Assembly: GCA_017631135.1 (NCBI GenBank)
Contig: JAGBTW010000189.1
Location: forward strand, 1-6,634
Direction of reading: 5' to 3'
Length of the DNA: 6,634 bases
Source: Alistipes sp.
GTDB lineage: Bacteria; Bacteroidota; Bacteroidia; Bacteroidales; Rikenellaceae
Shown here: positions 5,888 to 6,634 of the stretch, piece by piece
How the letters are laid out: the number at the start of each line of letters is the position of its first letter
Position numbering within the stretch: the first letter of the stretch is position 1
Program-made: the position numbers and the translations under genes
Notes under the pieces: generated by a model
The model's input: the letters and a program-made list of their open reading frames with translations, nothing else
Database searches by the model: none
Told to the model about the DNA's origin: nothing

Positions 5888-6634
5888 ATGGGGTTTAGCA
5901 TAACCATACTCGGTAACTCGTCTGCTAAACCTACACCACACGCCCACCCCTCGGCACAGGTCGTAAACCTCAACGAGCAATACTACTTGGTCGATGCTGG
6001 TGAGGGTGTACAACAGCAGCTCATAAGGCGCGGCATCAACCCGCTGCGCCTTCGAGCTGTGTTTATATCACACCTACATGGAGACCACTGCTTTGGTCTC
6101 TTTCCACTTATCGCCACCCTCGGCTTGGAGGGCAAGCGAACACCTCTTAATATATACGCTCCAGCACCCATGGGTGACATATTGGAGTATCACCGCCGCT
6201 ACTTTTGGGACGACCTGCCCTACGAGGTCAAGTGGCACGAGGTGCGCACTACGGAGCATAAGATAATCTTCGAGAACAACACCCTCGAGGTGTGGTCGAT
6301 ACCCCTGCGCCACCGCGTACCCACGGCGGGCTTTCTATTTAGGGAGAAGCAGCCAGGGCTCAATGTCGACAAGTTCAAAATCATGAAGTATGGGCTCTCG
6401 ATAGCCCAAATCGTGGCAGCAAAACATGGCGAGGACATCACTTTGGAGGATGGAACGACAATTCCGAACGAGGAGTTGACATACACCCCCTACAAGGCAC
6501 GCTCCTACGCCTACCTATCAGACACAGCATACTCGGCCAAGGCGGCAGAGCGCGTGCATGGCGTAGACCTGCTCTACCACGAAGCGACATACTCCACCAG
6601 CGAGGCTATGTTTGCCAAGGGTCGTGGACACTCC
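5888..6634 (+). CDS. rnz: Ribonuclease Z (tRNA 3'-end endonuclease), C-terminus outside window
   Basis: RNase Z is a zinc metallo-beta-lactamase-fold endonuclease that trims tRNA precursors at the discriminator base. The visible 249 residues carry VDAGEGVQQQL at 35-45 and the zinc motif SHLHGDHCFG at 61-70 (H62, H64, D66, H67). Next are HRVPTAGF at 142-149, LSDT at 210-213 with the bridging Asp212, HEATY at 231-235, and GHS at the very edge, the start of the last His motif. The segment between 150 and 205, where the tRNA-binding flexible arm sits, keeps the LEDG element (186-189) but lacks the GP-rich motif seen in E. coli and Bacillus. Bacterial short-form length is expected, with roughly 50-60 residues missing to the right. 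ATG at 5888 comes 3 nt after the trxB stop, so the two are very likely co-transcribed. It is also called elaC in older annotation. Confidence 0.96.
   Translation, partial: MGFSITILGNSSAKPTPHAHPSAQVVNLNEQYYLVDAGEGVQQQLIRRGINPLRLRAVFISHLHGDHCFGLFPLIATLGLEGKRTPLNIYAPAPMGDILEYHRRYFWDDLPYEVKWHEVRTTEHKIIFENNTLEVWSIPLRHRVPTAGFLFREKQPGLNVDKFKIMKYGLSIAQIVAAKHGEDITLEDGTTIPNEELTYTPYKARSYAYLSDTAYSAKAAERVHGVDLLYHEATYSTSEAMFAKGRGHS

Overview
The window is a compact chromosomal stretch from a member of the Bacteroidota, most likely order Bacteroidales. Three things point there. Both promoters in the only AT-rich intergenic gap have the Bacteroidetes -7 box TAnnTTTG. No start codon has a convincing Shine-Dalgarno sequence. 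One gene encodes a DUF4954-type beta-helix protein, a family I know only from this phylum. The fairly GC-rich coding sequence, with frequent GAG, CGC and GCC codons, would suit an Alistipes-like genome, but the genus is a weak inference.

Layout: on the minus strand, 1-725 holds the N-terminal two thirds of tgt (queuosine tRNA-guanine transglycosylase), which runs off the left edge. Positions 726-825 are a divergent promoter region. Two Bacteroidetes-type promoters face away from each other around one palindromic CAATTG. From 826 to the right edge, six genes lie on the plus strand in a tight, probably co-transcribed run: a membrane-anchored GT2-like protein, an ECF-type sigma factor (10-nt overlap), rsmG (22-nt gap), a DUF4954 protein (4-nt ATGA overlap), trxB (50-nt A-rich gap, TTG start) and rnz (3-nt gap, truncated by the right edge).

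Functionally, much of the cluster concerns RNA and translation. Tgt modifies tRNA anticodons, RsmG methylates 16S rRNA, and RNase Z matures tRNA 3' ends. Thioredoxin reductase supplies cytosolic thiol reducing power. The GT2-like protein, the sigma factor and the DUF4954 protein have no assigned job here. The GT2-like protein lacks the aspartates expected of an active family 2 glycosyltransferase. The sigma factor overlaps it and has no visible anti-sigma partner. I see no mobile element, CRISPR array, RNA gene, convincing terminator or sign of horizontal transfer. The most unusual points are the mirror-symmetric promoter pair, the degenerate GT2/sigma pair, and the His/Asn-rich core of the DUF4954 protein.
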